This document shows positions 9,714 to 19,411 of a stretch of DNA of 64,000 nucleotides, piece by piece. The number at the start of each line of letters is the position of its first letter. The stretch's first letter is position 1. The notes below the pieces were generated by a model. That model searched no databases. It saw nothing but the letters and a program-made list of their open reading frames with translations, and was not told the DNA's origin. The DNA comes from Rufibacter latericius. Its GTDB lineage: Bacteria > Bacteroidota > Bacteroidia > Cytophagales > Hymenobacteraceae. The stretch covers positions 434,001 through 498,000 of the forward strand of contig NZ_RJJD01000001.1 in NCBI RefSeq assembly GCF_003721515.1, read 5' to 3'. A program made the translations under genes and the position numbers.

Positions 9714-10335
9714 GCTTACCTCTTTAGGCAAGCGTTTCAATTACGAGTGGATTTTCCGGAATCTGTCCTATGAGTTTGTCTCGGGCAAGGCGTATGCCGT
9801 GCTGGGGCACAATGGGTCCGGGAAATCCACTTTGCTTTCTATCCTAAGCGGTTTCCAGCTGCCCACCGAAGGCTCCACTGATTATTCCTCCGGCGGAAAA
9901 AACATTCCAGTAGAGGATTTGTACCGCTTTTTATCATTGGCGGCTCCATACCAAGATTTGCTGGAGGAATTCACCCTGGAGGAGATGATCCAGTTTCACA
10001 CCCGCTTCAAACCGTTGCGCGGCATTACCCCACAACAACTTCCCGACTTACTTCAACTTCAAGCTGCCAGACACAAACTGGTACGGGATTTTTCCTCGGG
10101 CATGCGCCAGCGCCTGAAATTGGGCCTTGCGCTCTACTCTGATACCCCGCTCCTTTTACTGGATGAACCTACCACCAACCTGGACCAAGCCGGGGTGGCT
10201 TGGTACCTGGAACACCTGGAACGCAACCGGCAAGCCCGGCTGGTGATCATCGGCTCCAACGTTCCCCACGAGTACAGCTTCTGCGACGAGCAACTCCCCA
10301 TCAACGAGTTCCACTACAAAGCCCCGAGAGGATAA
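9703..10335 (+). CDS. ABC transporter ATP-binding protein
   Basis: A 210-residue nucleotide-binding subunit. Walker A is GHNGSGKST (near residue 33-41), the signature is FSSGMRQRLKLG, and Walker B is LLLLDEPTTNLDQ. The fold is complete and soluble, so it needs a membrane partner, and none is encoded in the window. Its start lies 11 bases inside lpxA, so it belongs to the lipid A operon. A role in moving a lipid or envelope precursor is possible, but context is the only support. The C-terminus (NEFHYKAPRG) is short. Substrate unknown. Confidence 0.92.
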   Translation: MQIKLTSLGKRFNYEWIFRNLSYEFVSGKAYAVLGHNGSGKSTLLSILSGFQLPTEGSTDYSSGGKNIPVEDLYRFLSLAAPYQDLLEEFTLEEMIQFHTRFKPLRGITPQQLPDLLQLQAARHKLVRDFSSGMRQRLKLGLALYSDTPLLLLDEPTTNLDQAGVAWYLEHLERNRQARLVIIGSNVPHEYSFCDEQLPINEFHYKAPRG

Positions 10336-10348
10336 GAGTTTAAGTTGC

Positions 10349-10384
10349 GCTTTCTGCTGGTTTTAAAGAAATCTGCCTTAAAAC
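10349..10384. repeat. 36-base palindromic element
   Basis: Right half is canonical (GAAAT, then GCCTTAAAAC). The left arm GCTTTCTGCT is diverged. Lies just after the lipid A operon. Confidence 0.6.
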
Positions 10385-10474
10385 ACATTCAAGAGGCCGG
10401 ACAACTACACGGGATAGCCCCCACAAAAATCCTTTCGCACCCCTTTCCATAAACAAGCCTAAAAACACCTACAA

Positions 10475-10505
10475 TGAAAAAAGCCACCTCACCGGTGGCT
10501 TTCCC
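10475..10505 (-). terminator. Terminator of the erythromycin-esterase-like gene
   Basis: Seven-base stem AGCCACC / GGTGGCT (10482-10488, 10494-10500) followed on the minus strand by TTTTTT. It may also act weakly on the plus strand. Confidence 0.8.
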
Positions 10506-10563
10506 ATATATGTAGTAAGATGGCGCTAGTACTTCTTTAGGAACAGCTTCAGAACCAATTTGT

Positions 10564-11844
10564 TTACTCGTTGGCCGGATACATTTCTGGCGGTTCTTTC
10601 TCCCTCGTTTTGACAATGAACGGCCGAAGCGCCTCGGTTTCATCCAGGTACAAGAAAGCGTCGTAGCGCTCAGGGATAATGGTGGGCACGTAATTGCCGT
10701 ATTTCTCACGGTTGGGGTCATAGACTACGCCAATGGCGCGATGTCCAATTTGTTGCCGGGCTTCGCTGATGTCACGCAGTTCGCGGGATAGCAGGAGTTT
10801 ATCGGTGGCGCCCAGGTTGTGGAGCCAGTCTTCCCAGGAACCTTGCCGGGCGGGCGGCACTTCCATCTTCTTCATAGGCGCACCCCAGGAGTCGCCGGCG
10901 ATCACGGAACCTTCATACGACCCGAAACCGGCCAGGTACACGTTTTCGCGGCCGTATTGCTCGCGGGCCAATTGCCCGATGTTTACCATTCCGGCACGGG
11001 CCATGTCGGTGAAGCGGGCGTCGCCTACGTGGGTATTGTGTTCCCAGATAATCGCCTTGGAGTCCGGACCATGGAATTCTAGTAACCGGTTCAGGGTTTC
11101 CATCATGTGTCCGTCGCGCACGTTCCAGGAGTTTCCGCCGCCGCGTACCATTGATTTGTAGTAGCGTTCGGCATTCACTGCCACTAAGGCGTTCTGCTCG
11201 GCATCGAAAAGGGCTTCTGGATTGGTGGCTTCGCCTTGCTCGCGTTTGCCTAGTTCCTGCAGCATGGAAATGACTTCGTCTTCGCAGTCTTCAGAGACGT
11301 AGGCCACGGCCCGCGCGTATTCCTGCGGGTCTGAGCTATAGGGCTCAAAACATTTAAATGCTTCTTTGGCCGCCTTTACCGCATGTCCGTCCTTCTTCTC
11401 CAGGTACTTCATGATCTGGTTCAGCGAGTCCCAAAGGCTGTACACGTCCAGGCCGTAGAACCCTACTTTAGTTGTGTTAGGCCGATCGTTGTTTTCTTTG
11501 AGCCATTCCACCAGTGCCGCCACTTCCCAGTTCCCCCACATCCAGGTTGGCCAGCGGTTGAAATGTTTGAGCACATCAGACACTTTGGTGCCTGGCCGAC
11601 AGTAGCCGCGTATGAATTTATTGATTTGGTAGCAGTCTGGCCAGTCACCTTCCACCGCGATGAAGGTGAAGCCCTTCTCTTCTATGAGTCGCTTGGAGAT
11701 GGCAGTGCGCCAGGAGTAATATTCAGAGGTGCCGTGCGAGGCCTCTCCTAACATGACAATGCGGGCATCACCAATATCGTCCAGCAGAATATCTAAATCA
11801 GCTTTGTTCTCCAGCCGGTGGTACGGCAGTTTTGAATAAGTCAT
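10564..11844 (-). CDS. Erythromycin esterase family protein
   Basis: A 426-residue cytoplasmic protein of the Ere family (Pfam erythro_esteras). The N-terminal LGEASHGTSEYYSWR near residue 33-47 carries the conserved glutamate and histidine of the active site. IWEHNTHVGDARF near residue 264 carries a second conserved histidine. Family members close to EreA and EreB hydrolyse the macrolide lactone, but many chromosomal relatives have no known substrate and give no resistance. This one stands alone with its own terminator and no resistance or mobile genes around it, so a resistance role should not be assumed. Start MTYSKLPYHRLENKADLD fits the family. Confidence 0.88.
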   Translation of the reverse strand: MTYSKLPYHRLENKADLDILLDDIGDARIVMLGEASHGTSEYYSWRTAISKRLIEEKGFTFIAVEGDWPDCYQINKFIRGYCRPGTKVSDVLKHFNRWPTWMWGNWEVAALVEWLKENNDRPNTTKVGFYGLDVYSLWDSLNQIMKYLEKKDGHAVKAAKEAFKCFEPYSSDPQEYARAVAYVSEDCEDEVISMLQELGKREQGEATNPEALFDAEQNALVAVNAERYYKSMVRGGGNSWNVRDGHMMETLNRLLEFHGPDSKAIIWEHNTHVGDARFTDMARAGMVNIGQLAREQYGRENVYLAGFGSYEGSVIAGDSWGAPMKKMEVPPARQGSWEDWLHNLGATDKLLLSRELRDISEARQQIGHRAIGVVYDPNREKYGNYVPTIIPERYDAFLYLDETEALRPFIVKTREKEPPEMYPANE

Positions 11845-11906
11845 GGATAACGAGGGAAAAATGAACTCCCTGCCTTTTACCCCGCATCGCTTTTAAAAGT
11901 TTACCC

Positions 11907-11942
11907 GTTTTTGCCCTATTTTTTGAAACAAAGACCTAAACC
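11907..11942. repeat. 36-base palindromic element
   Basis: Arms GTTTTTGCCC / GACCTAAACC, inner TTTTT and AAACA. 36 bases, upstream of the esterase-like gene. Confidence 0.65.
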
Positions 11943-12172
11943 AACCCTCTGGAACAAACCACTTCTTAGAATAACTAAATTAAAGTGATGCCTTAGGTAC
12001 CCAAAAGGATAGGTGTTACTATTCCGACACCTTTATCATCACAAACCTCCTTGCATTGTATATATAATCAAAGCGGTACAGGATATCGTTCTCTAAAAAG
12101 CCATTTATTATTCAAAACTCTCTGCCTCCACAGCCTTAGGTAAGTTATTGGCTTTCTTTCAGTAAAAGGCAC

Positions 12173-12212
12173 GAAAAAGGGGCAGCTGTACTCGGTACAA
12201 CTGCCCCCTTCC
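12173..12212 (-). terminator. Terminator of the DUF4197 gene
   Basis: GGGGCAG and TGTAC pair with GTACA and CTGCCCC around a short loop. TTTTTCG follows on the minus strand. Confidence 0.8.
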
Positions 12213-12229
12213 TATAGGTTTCCTACAAC

Positions 12230-12976
12230 TTATTGCCGAGACCCGAACACGCGCTTGAGTAGCTCAGTAGTGCGGGCAATGGGGTTCTCGCGGATGTTGG
12301 CTTCCTCCTGGGCTACCAAGGTAAACAATCCGTCAATGGCTCTTTGGGTGGCATAAGACTCTAGATTTGGATCTGCTTTCTTTACCAGTGGGATTTTGTT
12401 GTAGCGGTTCACCAACTCAGAGTAGTACTTGGTGGCATTTACTTTGTCCAGCGACTGGCGCATAATTGGACTGAAGGCGCTGGTCAGTTGGCTGGTGGTG
12501 GTGCGTTTCAGGTACTGGGTGGCCGCATCGCGCTCGCCGCGCAGAATGTTCCAGACATCACTGAAGGTTAATTGTTTGATGGCGTTCAGGAAAATAGGAG
12601 CGGCGCTTTTGGCAGCATCCTCGGCGCCCCGGTTGAGGGTAAGGATGAATTTATCTACCTCTGAGTCCAGGCCGAGAGTACGCAGGGTATTTTCCACACG
12701 CTGCACATCCGGCGGAAAAGGAATTCTGATGAGGCTGTTTTTATAGAAACCATCGGTTTGGGAGGCTTGGGTAGCGCCTTTGTTGATGCCCTGTGAAAGC
12801 GCTTGTTTCAGGCCCGAGGCCACTTCGGTTTGGGTAAGCGCCCCAGACTGAGTGGTTTGTCCGGTTTGCTGCGCCACAGTGCCCAAGGCTTGCTCTATCT
12901 GAGCCGTAGTGCAGGACGTGAACCCGATTAAAATGAAGCCGCCCAAAACAAATAATGGGGAGACTAGTTTCTTCAT
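12230..12976 (-). CDS. DUF4197 domain lipoprotein
   Basis: A conserved family of unknown function. From ATG 12976 the chain is 248 residues (MKKLVSPLFVLGGFILIGF, then a cysteine at about 22). A second ATG at 12988 adds MYAR. Either start gives a signal peptide ending in FTSC, an imperfect lipobox, so a periplasmic lipoprotein is likely. The family core is all helical: ALSQGINKGATQASQTDGFY, IRIPFPPDVQRVENTLRTLG, FTLVAQEEANIRENP. Longer frames upstream would run into cinA on the other strand and are unlikely. It has its own terminator and is divergent from cinA. Confidence 0.88.
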   Translation of the reverse strand: MKKLVSPLFVLGGFILIGFTSCTTAQIEQALGTVAQQTGQTTQSGALTQTEVASGLKQALSQGINKGATQASQTDGFYKNSLIRIPFPPDVQRVENTLRTLGLDSEVDKFILTLNRGAEDAAKSAAPIFLNAIKQLTFSDVWNILRGERDAATQYLKRTTTSQLTSAFSPIMRQSLDKVNATKYYSELVNRYNKIPLVKKADPNLESYATQRAIDGLFTLVAQEEANIRENPIARTTELLKRVFGSRQ

Positions 12977-12994
12977 ACGTGCGTACATGTTTAT

Positions 12995-13002
12995 TACTTT
13001 TG
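12995..13002 (+). promoter_or_regulatory. -7 box (TACTTTTG) of cinA
   Basis: Exact TAnnTTTG match 45 bases before the cinA ATG, in the 58-70-base divergent region shared with the DUF4197 gene. Confidence 0.5.
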
Positions 13003-13046
13003 ATCGATGATGGTCAGGAGGGCATACGCATAAATCAAGCCAAATA

Positions 13047-14309
13047 ATGAAAAAGGAAATATCGGCAGAGATCATGACCATCGGCGACGAGCTGTTGTAC
13101 GGTCAGGTCATTGACACCAATTCTGCCTGGTTAGGTCAGGAACTAGGGAAAATAGGCATCAGGGTAAAACAAATCACCAGCATCTCTGACAACCCAGAGG
13201 CCATCTGCGAGGCCCTCACACAGGCTATCTCCCGCGTCGATATCGTGCTCATCACCGGGGGCCTTGGTCCCACCAAAGACGACCTCACCAAACATACACT
13301 GGCCCGCTATTTCAATTCAGAGCTGCAACTGCATCAACCGTCTTTGGAGGATGTAGAGAGCATTTTCAAACGCTTCAACCGTCCTATGTTGGAGGTGAAC
13401 CGTCAGCAGGCGTTTCTGCCAGCTTCGTGTACGCCCATCCGGAACGTGCTGGGCACCGCCCCGGGCATGCTTTTCCACGAGCAAGAAACCGTGATCGTGT
13501 CTATGCCCGGCGTGCCGTTTGAGATGAAACGCATGGTCACAGACACCGTGCTTCCCTACCTGCAGGACCACTTCCATTTGCCGCAGATCATCCATAAGGT
13601 AATACAGACCATCGGTATCGGGGAATCGTTTCTGGCCGAAAAGATAGCGGATTGGGAAGACAACCTGCCTGCTCATCTAAAACTCGCCTATCTCCCCTAT
13701 CTTGCCGGGGTGCGCCTACGTCTCACAGGTTTCTCTGATAACCAGCAGGAGCTGGAAACCCAACTACAGGAACAGGTTGACAGATTAACCGCCCTCATCC
13801 CAGACCACATCTTTGCCTACGGCGAAGTCACCCTAGAGGAAGCCATTGGCCAACTGCTGAAAGACCGCAACCTCACCATCTCCACTGCTGAGAGCTGCAC
13901 CGGCGGTTTGGTGGCCCACAAACTCACCAGCGTTCCCGGAAGCTCGGCCTACTTCATGGGCAGCGTGGTGGCTTACAACAACGAGGTGAAAAAAGCACAG
14001 TTAGGCGTAACAACGGAAATACTGGAGCAGCATGGTGCCGTGAGCGAGGAAACGGTACGCGCCATGGCAGAAGGCGTACGGAAACTTCTGAAAACTGATA
14101 TCGGGATTTCTACCAGCGGAATTGCGGGACCAGACGGCGGCACGCCCGACAAACCCGTGGGCACCATCTGGATTGCCTACGCTGATGCCCACCAAACCAT
14201 CGCCCGGAAAATCACCTACAACAAGACCCGTTTGCTCAATATCGAGTACACCACGTTGCAAGTGCTGGACCTTGTGCGGCAAAGTTTGCGCCGGCGGGTT
14301 GAGGAATAA
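13047..14309 (+). CDS. cinA: CinA: nicotinamide-nucleotide amidase / pyrophosphatase family
   Basis: A 420-residue two-domain protein. The N-terminal MoCF-type domain (1 to about 170; AEIMTIGDELLYGQVIDTNS, LITGGLGPTKDDLT) is the COG1058 ADP-ribose pyrophosphatase-like part. The C-terminal PncC domain (about 255-415; STAESCTGGLVAHKLTSVPGSS, GISGIAGPDGGTPDKPVGT-like) deamidates NMN to recycle pyridine nucleotides. The name comes from competence induction elsewhere; nothing here links it to DNA uptake. It stands alone, divergent from the DUF4197 gene. Confidence 0.94.
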   Translation: MKKEISAEIMTIGDELLYGQVIDTNSAWLGQELGKIGIRVKQITSISDNPEAICEALTQAISRVDIVLITGGLGPTKDDLTKHTLARYFNSELQLHQPSLEDVESIFKRFNRPMLEVNRQQAFLPASCTPIRNVLGTAPGMLFHEQETVIVSMPGVPFEMKRMVTDTVLPYLQDHFHLPQIIHKVIQTIGIGESFLAEKIADWEDNLPAHLKLAYLPYLAGVRLRLTGFSDNQQELETQLQEQVDRLTALIPDHIFAYGEVTLEEAIGQLLKDRNLTISTAESCTGGLVAHKLTSVPGSSAYFMGSVVAYNNEVKKAQLGVTTEILEQHGAVSEETVRAMAEGVRKLLKTDIGISTSGIAGPDGGTPDKPVGTIWIAYADAHQTIARKITYNKTRLLNIEYTTLQVLDLVRQSLRRRVEE

Positions 14310-14320
14310 GCAAAAAAGCC

Positions 14321-14328
14321 TAAATTTG
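14321..14328 (+). promoter_or_regulatory. -7 box (TAAATTTG) ahead of the E2 gene
   Basis: Exact TAnnTTTG match about 140 bases before the E2 start. The small inverted repeat CCTAAC / GTTAGG lies just after it and may be the cinA terminator or part of the leader. Confidence 0.4.
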
Positions 14329-14471
14329 CCTAACAACAGTTAGGTTTAAGGGACCTGTTGCGGCTTTCCGGTGATTATTCGCTGTTTTTCTGTAACATTG
14401 CACAAAACGTCCCGCTTACCTGACTGCGGTATTCTGATCTCAATAACCCAAAAAACTGACATACTCTTACT

Positions 14472-15839
14472 ATGGCTCTTGTAGAAATGGTGATGCCCAA
14501 AATGGGCGAAAGTATCATGGAAGGCACCGTGCTGAAATGGTTGAAGCAGGTAGGTGACACCATTGAGCAAGACGAGTCTGTTCTGGAAGTAGCCACTGAC
14601 AAAGTGGACACTGAGGTTCCCGCTATCCAAGCCGGTATTCTGAAAGAGATCCTGGTGCAGGAAGGTCAGGTAGTGGCTGTTGGGGCCCCAATCGCCATCA
14701 TCAACACCAACGGGGAAGACCAACCTACTTCGGCAGCCCCCACCCAACAGGAAGCTCCTGTTGCACAGCCTGAAGCACAACCCGCAGCGCAGGCCGCAGA
14801 GGCTCCACAGGCATCGGCACAGGTTTCTCAGCGTCTGGAGCAACCAGCATCCGGCCGTTTCTACTCTCCTTTGGTGCTGAACATCGCTCGTGAGGAGGGT
14901 ATTTCTATGCAGGAACTGGAATTCATCCCGGGTACCGGTAAAGAAGGCCGTGTCTCTAAAAAAGACATTCTGGATTATGTAGCAAACCGTCCGGAAGGAG
15001 GCGCTACAGTTGCCGCTACTCAACCATCTGCTGCAGCTCCCCAGGCGCCGCAAGCCGCACCTCAGCCACAACCGGTTCCCGTGCCACCGGCAGCCCAAGT
15101 TTCTACCGCTCCCGCCCAGTCGTACAGCGGCAATGTGGAGATCATTGAGATGGACCGAATGCGCAAGATGATTTCGCAGCGCATGGTGGACAGCAAGCGC
15201 ATCTCTCCGCACGTGACTTCTTTTGTGGAGGCCGATGTGACCAACATTGTCAACTGGCGAAACAAAACCAAAGACGCTTACAAAAAGCGCGAAGGCGAGA
15301 ACCTCACCTTTACGCCTATCTTCATTGAAGCCATCGTGAAAGCCATCAAAGACTTCCCGATGATCAACGTAAGCGTAGACGGTGACAAAATCATCAAGAA
15401 GCGCGACATCAACATTGGGGTAGCCGTGGCTCTGCCTTCCGGAAACCTGATTGTGCCCGTGATCCACAACGCGGACCAGATGAACCTGAACGGCATCTCC
15501 AAGCGCCTGAACGATCTGGCCTACCGCGCCCGTATCAACAAACTGACGCCGGCTGACCTGGCAGACCCAACCTATACCATCTCTAACGTAGGTTCTTTCG
15601 GGAACGTGATGGGCACGCCTATTATCATGCAACCGCAGGTGGCTATCATGGCCGTGGGCGCCATTAAGAAGAAGCCAGCTGTGATTGAAACACCGGAAGG
15701 GGATTTGATTGGCATCCGTCAGTTCATGTTCCTGTCGCACTCCTATGACCACCGCGTGGTAGACGGTTCCCTGGGAGGCATGTTCGTGCGCCGCGTAGCC
15801 GATTACCTGGAAGCCTTCGACCCGAATACCAGCATCTAA
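14472..15839 (+). CDS. 2-oxoacid dehydrogenase E2 (dihydrolipoamide acyltransferase)
   Basis: The acyltransferase core of a pyruvate, 2-oxoglutarate or branched-chain dehydrogenase complex. Parts of the 455 residues: lipoyl domain (1 to about 76, lysine in EVATDKVDTEVP near 46); Ala/Pro/Gln-rich linker; E3-binding domain (about 135-172, FYSPLVLNIAREEGISMQEL); a second Ala/Pro linker; catalytic domain (about 225-455) ending with the active-site motif HSYDHRVVDGSLGG. The single lipoyl domain and the EVATDKVDTEVPA form resemble the branched-chain or oxoglutarate type more than PDH E2. No E1 or E3 genes are near, so substrate class is left open. It ends in a strong terminator. Confidence 0.92.
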   Translation: MALVEMVMPKMGESIMEGTVLKWLKQVGDTIEQDESVLEVATDKVDTEVPAIQAGILKEILVQEGQVVAVGAPIAIINTNGEDQPTSAAPTQQEAPVAQPEAQPAAQAAEAPQASAQVSQRLEQPASGRFYSPLVLNIAREEGISMQELEFIPGTGKEGRVSKKDILDYVANRPEGGATVAATQPSAAAPQAPQAAPQPQPVPVPPAAQVSTAPAQSYSGNVEIIEMDRMRKMISQRMVDSKRISPHVTSFVEADVTNIVNWRNKTKDAYKKREGENLTFTPIFIEAIVKAIKDFPMINVSVDGDKIIKKRDINIGVAVALPSGNLIVPVIHNADQMNLNGISKRLNDLAYRARINKLTPADLADPTYTISNVGSFGNVMGTPIIMQPQVAIMAVGAIKKKPAVIETPEGDLIGIRQFMFLSHSYDHRVVDGSLGGMFVRRVADYLEAFDPNTSI

Positions 15840-15857
15840 TCTGATGAATTAAAAATA

Positions 15858-15920
15858 AGGAGATTTGAAAAGGATCTCCTGCGTTGAGAAAGCCTCTCCT
15901 TTCCCGGAGAGGCTTTTTTG
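15858..15920 (+). terminator. Double hairpin terminator of the E2 gene
   Basis: A first hairpin AGGAGAT / ATCTCCT (15858-15880) is followed by a strong one, AGCCTCTCC / GGAGAGGCT (15891-15899, 15906-15914), then TTTTT. Confidence 0.9.
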
Positions 15921-15928
15921 TGCGGTGT

Positions 15929-15964
15929 GCTTAAGGCCCGAAATACTAAAATCAGCCTTAAAAC
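15929..15964. repeat. 36-base palindromic element
   Basis: Arms GCTTAAGGCC / GCCTTAAAAC; the core TTAAGGC pairs fully with GCCTTAA. The inner part is diverged (AAATA, AAAAT). Follows the E2 terminator by 9 bases. Confidence 0.75.
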
Positions 15965-16047
15965 AGAAAAGCACAACCCACGTCTTTAGAATATAGTAAA
16001 AGTCTTATCTTGCCGGAACCAGACTTTTCCTGGCCCGCACCTACCCT

Positions 16048-16593
16048 ATGAAAAACGCCCTACTTCTGCTTGTCATCGCCTTTCTGCTGTTCTTGGCCAT
16101 CTTCTTCTACTGGAAGCAAAGCCAAGCTGAAAGCCAATTGGCAATGGCCAACGAGAAAATCACCAGCCTGGAGCAACAGGTGAGGCGCTATACCCACAAC
16201 GTTCCCGCCGAACCCGTGGCACCCACCCAATCTGAACAACCTGAGCTAACCACTACCCCAGACGCCGAGGAGAAAGTAACGCCTCCGGAGTCCACCTCCT
16301 TTGAGGAAGAGATTGGCACGCTCAGCGAACGAGATGTACAGCGCCTGAAACAGAAAGGCCTCAAAAACCCTGAAGCGGATCTCATGAACGACCTCATGCG
16401 CAAGCAGAAAAGCCTGCTAACAACTCGGGGTTCTGTGGGCGGCACCATGGCCATCCAGGACGTGCGCATCCTCAACGACCGCCATGCCCTCGCCTACTTT
16501 GAAGACGGCCACAACGGCGGCTACTTGCTCCTACGCTATGCCGTGAACAACGGCGCCATCACCTGGACCAGACTAGACTCATCCACCTTGTAG
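16048..16593 (+). CDS. Membrane-anchored protein of unknown function
   Basis: Not recognised. The 181 residues start with one strong membrane helix (residues 2-21). A likely coiled coil follows (SQAESQLAMANEKITSLEQQVRRY), then a Pro/Glu/Thr-rich linker (about 50-90). A compact C-terminal domain (about 100-181) contains VQRLKQKGLKNPEADLMNDL and a beta-rich end, IQDVRILNDRHALAYFEDGH. The topology suggests a small periplasmic domain tethered to the inner membrane. It stands alone between the E2 terminator and a bidirectional terminator. A possible -7 element TTATCTTG lies about 35 bases before the start. Confidence 0.7.
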   Translation: MKNALLLLVIAFLLFLAIFFYWKQSQAESQLAMANEKITSLEQQVRRYTHNVPAEPVAPTQSEQPELTTTPDAEEKVTPPESTSFEEEIGTLSERDVQRLKQKGLKNPEADLMNDLMRKQKSLLTTRGSVGGTMAIQDVRILNDRHALAYFEDGHNGGYLLLRYAVNNGAITWTRLDSSTL

Positions 16594-16594
16594 C

Positions 16595-16630
16595 GTTTAG
16601 AGGCTGATTTCTGTAAAACAGCCTCTGAAC
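16595..16630. repeat. 36-base palindromic element, well-paired copy
   Basis: Arms GTTTAGAGGC / GCCTCTGAAC pair throughout (one G-T). The change AGG to GAGG on the left is matched by CCTC on the right. It begins one base after the stop codon of the preceding gene. Confidence 0.85.
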
Positions 16631-16645
16631 GAATAATTCCTAAAA

Positions 16646-16684
16646 ACAAAAAGCGGCTGCCCCAGTTGGAGCAGCCGCTTTTAT
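16646..16684. terminator. Bidirectional terminator between the unknown gene and valS
   Basis: Perfect 10-base stem AAGCGGCTGC / GCAGCCGCTT (16651-16660, 16671-16680). A-rich to the left and TT to the right, so it best serves valS on the minus strand. Confidence 0.88.
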
Positions 16685-16700
16685 GTATCACATCAATTTT

Positions 16701-19334
16701 CTACTCAGCAGGTAAAGCAGCCAAGCTTTGTTCCAGGGCAGCAATTTTGGCTTCGGCGTCTGAGCGCTTTTTACGTTCAGCATTGATCACCGCTTCCGGG
16801 GCACCAGCAACGAAGCGCTCGTTACTCAACTTCTTGTCTACCGAGGTCAGGAAGCCTTTGGTGTAATCCAGTTCCTTCAGGATACGTTCGCGCTCGGCGG
16901 CGGCGTCAATGTTGCCCTCCATCGGAATGAAGAACTCCGCGCTTTCTACCACAAAGGACAAGGCATTGTCCAGCGGCTGCTCGGTTTCCTGAATCTCACT
17001 GAGGTTCGCCAGTTTGCTTACCAGAACCTCGTAACCTGCAATGGCACTCTTGCCTTCGGCCAGGCGAACATAAAGTGCCAGCTTTTTGGCCGGAGAGATG
17101 TTCTTGCTGTTCCGTTGGTTCCGGATTTGGCCTACCACGTTGAGGACGTATTCGGTCTGTTTTAGCAAATCAGGCTCAATTCTGCCTTTCTCTGGCCAAG
17201 AAGCAACAACCAGGCAATCTTTTGGCGCACGCTCTTTCATGGAGTTCCAGATTTCCTCGGTGATGAACGGCATGAACGGATGCAGCACCTTCATGAGTTT
17301 TTCCAGGAATTCATACGTCACCTTCAGGGTTTCCGCATCAATGGGTGACCCGAAAGCTGGTTTGATCATCTCTAGGTAATTGGAGCAGAAATCGTCCCAT
17401 ACCAGTTTGTAGACCGTGAGCAAGGCATCCGAAATCCGGAACTTGTCAAAGTGGTCTTCCAGCACGTTCAGCGCCTCGTTGTACTTAGAGTCAAACCACT
17501 TGATGGCTTTCTCGTTCGGGTTCGCCAACGTCTCGTCTACTTCCCAGCCGTTGATGAGGCGGAAAGCGTTCCAAATTTTGTTGCTGAAGTTACGGCCCTG
17601 CTCGCACAGCTTCTCATCAAACAACAGGTCATTTCCTGCTGGTGAGCTGAAGAGCATGCCTGCACGTACGCCATCGGCACCGTACTGCTCAATCAAGTTC
17701 AACGGATCCGGGGAGTTACCCAGCGACTTAGACATTTTACGTCCCTGCGCGTCACGTACAATCCCGGTGAGGTACACGTTCTGGAACGGCAGTTCCTTAC
17801 GGAACTCATAGCCAGCCATAATCATGCGGGCTACCCAGAAGAACAGAATCTCAGGAGCAGTCACCAGGTCATTGGTAGGGTAATAGTACAGGATATCTTC
17901 GTTGTCCGGGTCTTTGAAACCGTCAAACACCGAGATTGGCCATAACCACGAAGAGAACCAGGTATCCAGCACGTCTTCGTCCTGACGCAGGTCTGTCAAT
18001 TGCAACTCTGGGTTACTGGTCTTGGTACGGGCTTCTTCCAAGGCTTCCTCAGCAGTGCGGGCCACTACAAACGTGCCATCGGGCAGGTAGTACGCCGGAA
18101 TCTGCTGTCCCCACCACAGTTGGCGCGAGATACACCAGTCGTGCACGTTCTCCATCCAGGAACGGTACATGTTCTTGAACTTAGCCGGGTGCAGCTTAAT
18201 GGTGTCGTTCATCACGTTCTCTAGGGCCGGTTTGGCCATCTGGTCCATTTTGCACCACCACTGCATAGACAGTTTTGGCTCAATTACGGCATCAGTACGC
18301 TCAGAGAAACCTACGTTAGAAACGGAGTCCTCTACTTTCTCCAGCAGGCCCTGGGCATCCAGATCCTTCGTGATTTTCTTACGCACTACGAAGCGGTCCT
18401 CGCCTACATAGAGGCCAGCGCGCTCATGGATAGTTCCGTTGTCGTTAAGCACGTCAATGCTAGGTAGGTTGTGTTTCTGGCCCAGTTCATAGTCATTGAT
18501 ATCGTGCGCCGGAGTTACCTTCAATACCCCCGTTCCGAACTCGCGGTCTACGTACTCGTCAAAGATGATAGGGATGGTGCGGTTCACCAACGGAATGATG
18601 GCTTTCTTGCCCGCCAGATGCTTGTAGCGCTCGTCTTCAGGGTGTACGCAGATAGCCACGTCGCCCATGATGGTCTCAGGGCGTTTGGTAGCAACTGTCA
18701 ACACCTCTTCGGAGCCTTCTATGGCGTAGCGCAGATAGTACAGCTTGCCGTTTACCTGCTTGAAGTTTACTTCCTCATCAGATAGTGCGGTCATGCCTTG
18801 CGGGTCCCAATTCACCATGCGCACGCCGCGATAGATCTGCCCTTTGCGGTACAGATCCACGAATACCTGGATTACGGCATCCGTTAAGGTTGGCTCCATG
18901 GTGAAACGGGTGCGGTCCCAGTCACAGGAGGCGCCCAGTTTTTTCAGCTGCTCCAGGATGATGCCGCCGTATTTCTCTTTCCACTCAAAGGCGTATTGCA
19001 GGAACTCCTCGCGGGTAAGGTCACTTTTGCTGATGCTCTTTTCCTTGAGCATGGCTACCACTCGGGCCTCCGTAGCGATGGACGCGTGGTCCGTACCCGG
19101 TACCCAGCAGGCCTCTTTGCCTTGCATACGGGCACGGCGCACCAACACATCTTGGATGGTGTTGTTGAGCATGTGGCCCATGTGCAGTACGCCCGTTACG
19201 TTGGGCGGCGGAATCACTACGGTATAAGGCTGCTTTTTAGGGTTTGGTTTGGACTTGAAAAAGCCGCGCTCCAGCCAGGTGGCGTACCACTTGTCTTCTA
19301 CTTCTTTGGGGTTATAGGTCTTCGGAATGGACAT
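16701..19334 (-). CDS. valS: Valyl-tRNA synthetase
   Basis: Class I aminoacyl-tRNA synthetase of 877 residues, charging tRNA-Val in the cytoplasm. The HIGH-type motif is [16 protein letters not shown] (near 43-58) and the KMSKS loop is [10 protein letters not shown] (near 535). The CP1 editing domain lies between them. The anticodon-binding helical domain includes [12 protein letters not shown]-terminal coiled-coil arm ([17 protein letters not shown] to the end) binds the tRNA elbow. Length is typical. Transcription probably starts at the TATTTTTG box at 19412-19419. The leader contains a short four-unit heptad array. Confidence 0.98.
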   Translation of the reverse strand: MSIPKTYNPKEVEDKWYATWLERGFFKSKPNPKKQPYTVVIPPPNVTGVLHMGHMLNNTIQDVLVRRARMQGKEACWVPGTDHASIATEARVVAMLKEKSISKSDLTREEFLQYAFEWKEKYGGIILEQLKKLGASCDWDRTRFTMEPTLTDAVIQVFVDLYRKGQIYRGVRMVNWDPQGMTALSDEEVNFKQVNGKLYYLRYAIEGSEEVLTVATKRPETIMGDVAICVHPEDERYKHLAGKKAIIPLVNRTIPIIFDEYVDREFGTGVLKVTPAHDINDYELGQKHNLPSIDVLNDNGTIHERAGLYVGEDRFVVRKKITKDLDAQGLLEKVEDSVSNVGFSERTDAVIEPKLSMQWWCKMDQMAKPALENVMNDTIKLHPAKFKNMYRSWMENVHDWCISRQLWWGQQIPAYYLPDGTFVVARTAEEALEEARTKTSNPELQLTDLRQDEDVLDTWFSSWLWPISVFDGFKDPDNEDILYYYPTNDLVTAPEILFFWVARMIMAGYEFRKELPFQNVYLTGIVRDAQGRKMSKSLGNSPDPLNLIEQYGADGVRAGMLFSSPAGNDLLFDEKLCEQGRNFSNKIWNAFRLINGWEVDETLANPNEKAIKWFDSKYNEALNVLEDHFDKFRISDALLTVYKLVWDDFCSNYLEMIKPAFGSPIDAETLKVTYEFLEKLMKVLHPFMPFITEEIWNSMKERAPKDCLVVASWPEKGRIEPDLLKQTEYVLNVVGQIRNQRNSKNISPAKKLALYVRLAEGKSAIAGYEVLVSKLANLSEIQETEQPLDNALSFVVESAEFFIPMEGNIDAAAERERILKELDYTKGFLTSVDKKLSNERFVAGAPEAVINAERKKRSDAEAKIAALEQSLAALPAE

Positions 19335-19343
19335 CTTGGTTTG

Positions 19344-19371
19344 GTATCAGGTGGCAGGTATCGGGTAGCAC
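19344..19371. repeat. Short array: four 7-base units
   Basis: GTATCAG, GTGGCAG, GTATCGG, GTAGCAC in register. It lies in the untranslated leader of valS, 10 bases from the start codon. Confidence 0.6.
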
Positions 19372-19411
19372 GTTTTTGTTTACGAATCGATGCCACGCCA
19401 CAATTGAAAAA

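Larger units (their letters stand above)
11845..12229. other. 385-base gap without a gene
   Basis: Between the esterase-like start and the DUF4197 end, both on the minus strand. It holds a 36-base element (11907-11942), a possible decayed copy at about 12143-12178, and the DUF4197 terminator. Nothing else recognised. Confidence 0.6.

Noticed and set aside
10564-11844. Antibiotic resistance call for the erythromycin-esterase-like gene.
   Set aside because: Family membership alone does not show macrolide hydrolys and there is no mobile or resistance context.
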